Assembly (NCBI GenBank): GCA_905216215.1
Contig: CAJMSZ010000067.1
Coordinates: 1 to 6,062 of the forward strand
Length of the DNA stretch: 6,062 bases
DNA from: an uncultured bacterium
GTDB taxonomy: Bacteria; Bacillota; Clostridia; Lachnospirales; Lachnospiraceae
Reading direction: 5' to 3'
The notes below the pieces were generated by a model. The model was not told the DNA's origin. It ran no database searches and saw only the letters and a list, made by a program, of their open reading frames with translations. A program made the translations under genes and the position numbers. Numbering within the stretch: the first letter of the stretch is position 1; each line of letters starts with the position of its first letter. Shown here piece after piece: positions 4,875 through 6,062 of the stretch.

Positions 4875-6062
4875 TTAATCAGTAATGGAAGTAGCCACGG
4901 ATTCCGGCAGATAAATGTGAACCTGTTCAACGCGGTTCTTATCCAACTTTTCTACTACCATACGGATTCCATCAGGCGTAGTAATTTCATCTTTTTCTTC
5001 AGGAAGACGATCCAGATGTTCAATGATGAACCCCCCTACGGAATCGTAATCTTCGGATTCCAGATGAAGATCCAGAGAATCATTTAAATCGTCCAGATTG
5101 GTAGACCCTTCTACAATATATTCCCGAGGATTGATTTTTCGAATGTTTTCTTCCTCGTTTTCGTCATATTCATCATGGATTTCACCAACGATTTCCTCCA
5201 AAATATCTTCCAATGTAATCAGACCTGCGGTTTCTCCGTACTCATCCAGGACAATCGCAATGTTGAAGGATGCAGTACGCATTTCTACCAGCAGCTCGGA
5301 AATATTTTTATATTCATAAGTAAAGTATGCTTCGCGCAAAATATCTTTTACGTGAAATTCTTTCTGATTATTGTCAAACAGAAGTAAATCTTTCATGTTA
5401 ATGGTTCCGACTACATTATCCTTAGACTCTGCATAAACCGGAAGTCGGGTGAATTTGTCTTCCCGGAATAGGGCAATCAGTTCAGAGTAAGAACTGTCGA
5501 TGTCGGCAAAGGTTACGTTGACACGAGGCACCATAACATCCTTCGCTTTTGCATCGCCTAAGTCGAACACGTTGTAAATCATCTCTTTTTCTTCGGATTC
5601 AATGACACCGTCTTCATGGCTCACGTCCACAATGGTACGAAGCTCGTTCTCTGTCATGGTATTCATCTTGGCGTTTGGATCAATACGAAGAATCAGCATG
5701 ACCAGATTTGACAGACTGTTAATGATAAAAATGACAGGAGTCATGACCTTCATATACAAATCGATTACCGGTGCATAAAGCAGAGCAAGTTTCTCTGAAT
5801 GAATAGTAGCCAGTGTTTTCGGAGTAATTTCTCCAAAAAGCAGAACCAGTATTGTGAGTATAACACTGGAAATGGCAACAGCCGGGCCACCGAGATTATA
5901 AGCCAGAGAAGTAGTCAGTGCGGAAGCAGAAAGATTTACAATATTATTGCCAATCAAAATGGCGCTTAGCATCTTACCAGAGTTTTCAGTTATTTTTAAA
6001 GTTGTTGCTGCGCGTGTGTTGCCTACTACGGCAAGGTAACGAAAACGGATTTAATTTACCGT
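4875..6062 (-). CDS. CNNM/CBS/CorC-HlyC family membrane protein (hemolysin-like, ion transport), N-terminus incomplete
   Basis: From ATG 5972 the frame gives 365 residues. It holds the rest of a CNNM (DUF21) membrane domain with hydrophobic segments near 30-46 and 66-95 and the conserved GEITPKTLA motif (47-55), a tandem CBS pair (about 146-265), and a CorC_HlyC domain (about 280-356). Such proteins are linked to magnesium or other divalent cation efflux; old names call them hemolysins. ATG 5972 is almost certainly internal: the frame continues upstream as GNTRAATTLKITENSGK, and further up reads TVN, stop (TAA at 6053-6051), IRFRYLA, where family members read TVNK-IRIR. About 40-50 N-terminal residues, including the first membrane helix, are therefore cut by a nonsense codon and by the window edge. 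No start or ribosome site is visible for the shorter form. Confidence 0.85.

Noticed and set aside
1..6062. CRISPR array, tRNA or rRNA genes, insertion sequences
   Set aside because: No regularly spaced repeats, no clover-leaf with acceptor/CCA pattern, no rRNA sequence and no transposase other than the serine recombinase were seen.

Overview
The window looks like the right-hand end of an integrated Tn916/Tn5397-type conjugative element in the chromosome of a low-GC Firmicute. The host is probably a gut clostridial relative such as a Lachnospiraceae member; this rests only on protein flavour, AT-rich coding and strong GGAGG ribosome sites. Element DNA runs from position 1 to about 4021. Host DNA runs from about 4022 to 6062.

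Element part. A terminator (5-46) closes whatever lies to the left, possibly cargo. An Orf9-type repressor follows on the minus strand (76-432) with a good minus-strand promoter (571-599) that lies in a field of repeats. The 575-base gap to the next gene carries two plus-strand terminators (619-648, 829-873). The Orf7-like sigma-factor gene (1008-1424) and the Orf8-like small regulator gene (1426-1662) are two bases apart. This is the Tn916 regulatory order orf9-orf7-orf8. Instead of xis and int, the element has a large serine recombinase of the TndX type (2326-3954, or from 2314), as in Tn5397. Between orf8 and the recombinase lie two long tandem hairpins, a roughly 230-base structured leader closed by a perfect 12-base inverted repeat, several tiny overlapping ORFs, and a 40-codon TTG-start gene (2107-2229). 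The recombinase also has its own extended -10 promoter.

Host part. The element sits inside a cell-wall amidase gene (Amidase_3 plus SPOR). The retained part begins at the zinc-binding Pro-Ala-His-Gly-Gly motif (4022), so the gene's start must lie beyond the left end of the element, outside the window. A bidirectional terminator (4804-4842) separates it from a convergent CNNM/CBS/CorC-HlyC membrane protein gene (4875 to the right edge). That gene shows an in-frame stop within its conserved N-terminal region close to the sequence end; this is either a real lesion or an end-of-contig error.

How it fits together. By analogy with Tn916, Orf9 represses and Orf7/Orf8 activate the mobility functions, and read-through past the terminators would set their level. 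The serine recombinase then excises and integrates the element. Excision here would be expected to restore the amidase gene.
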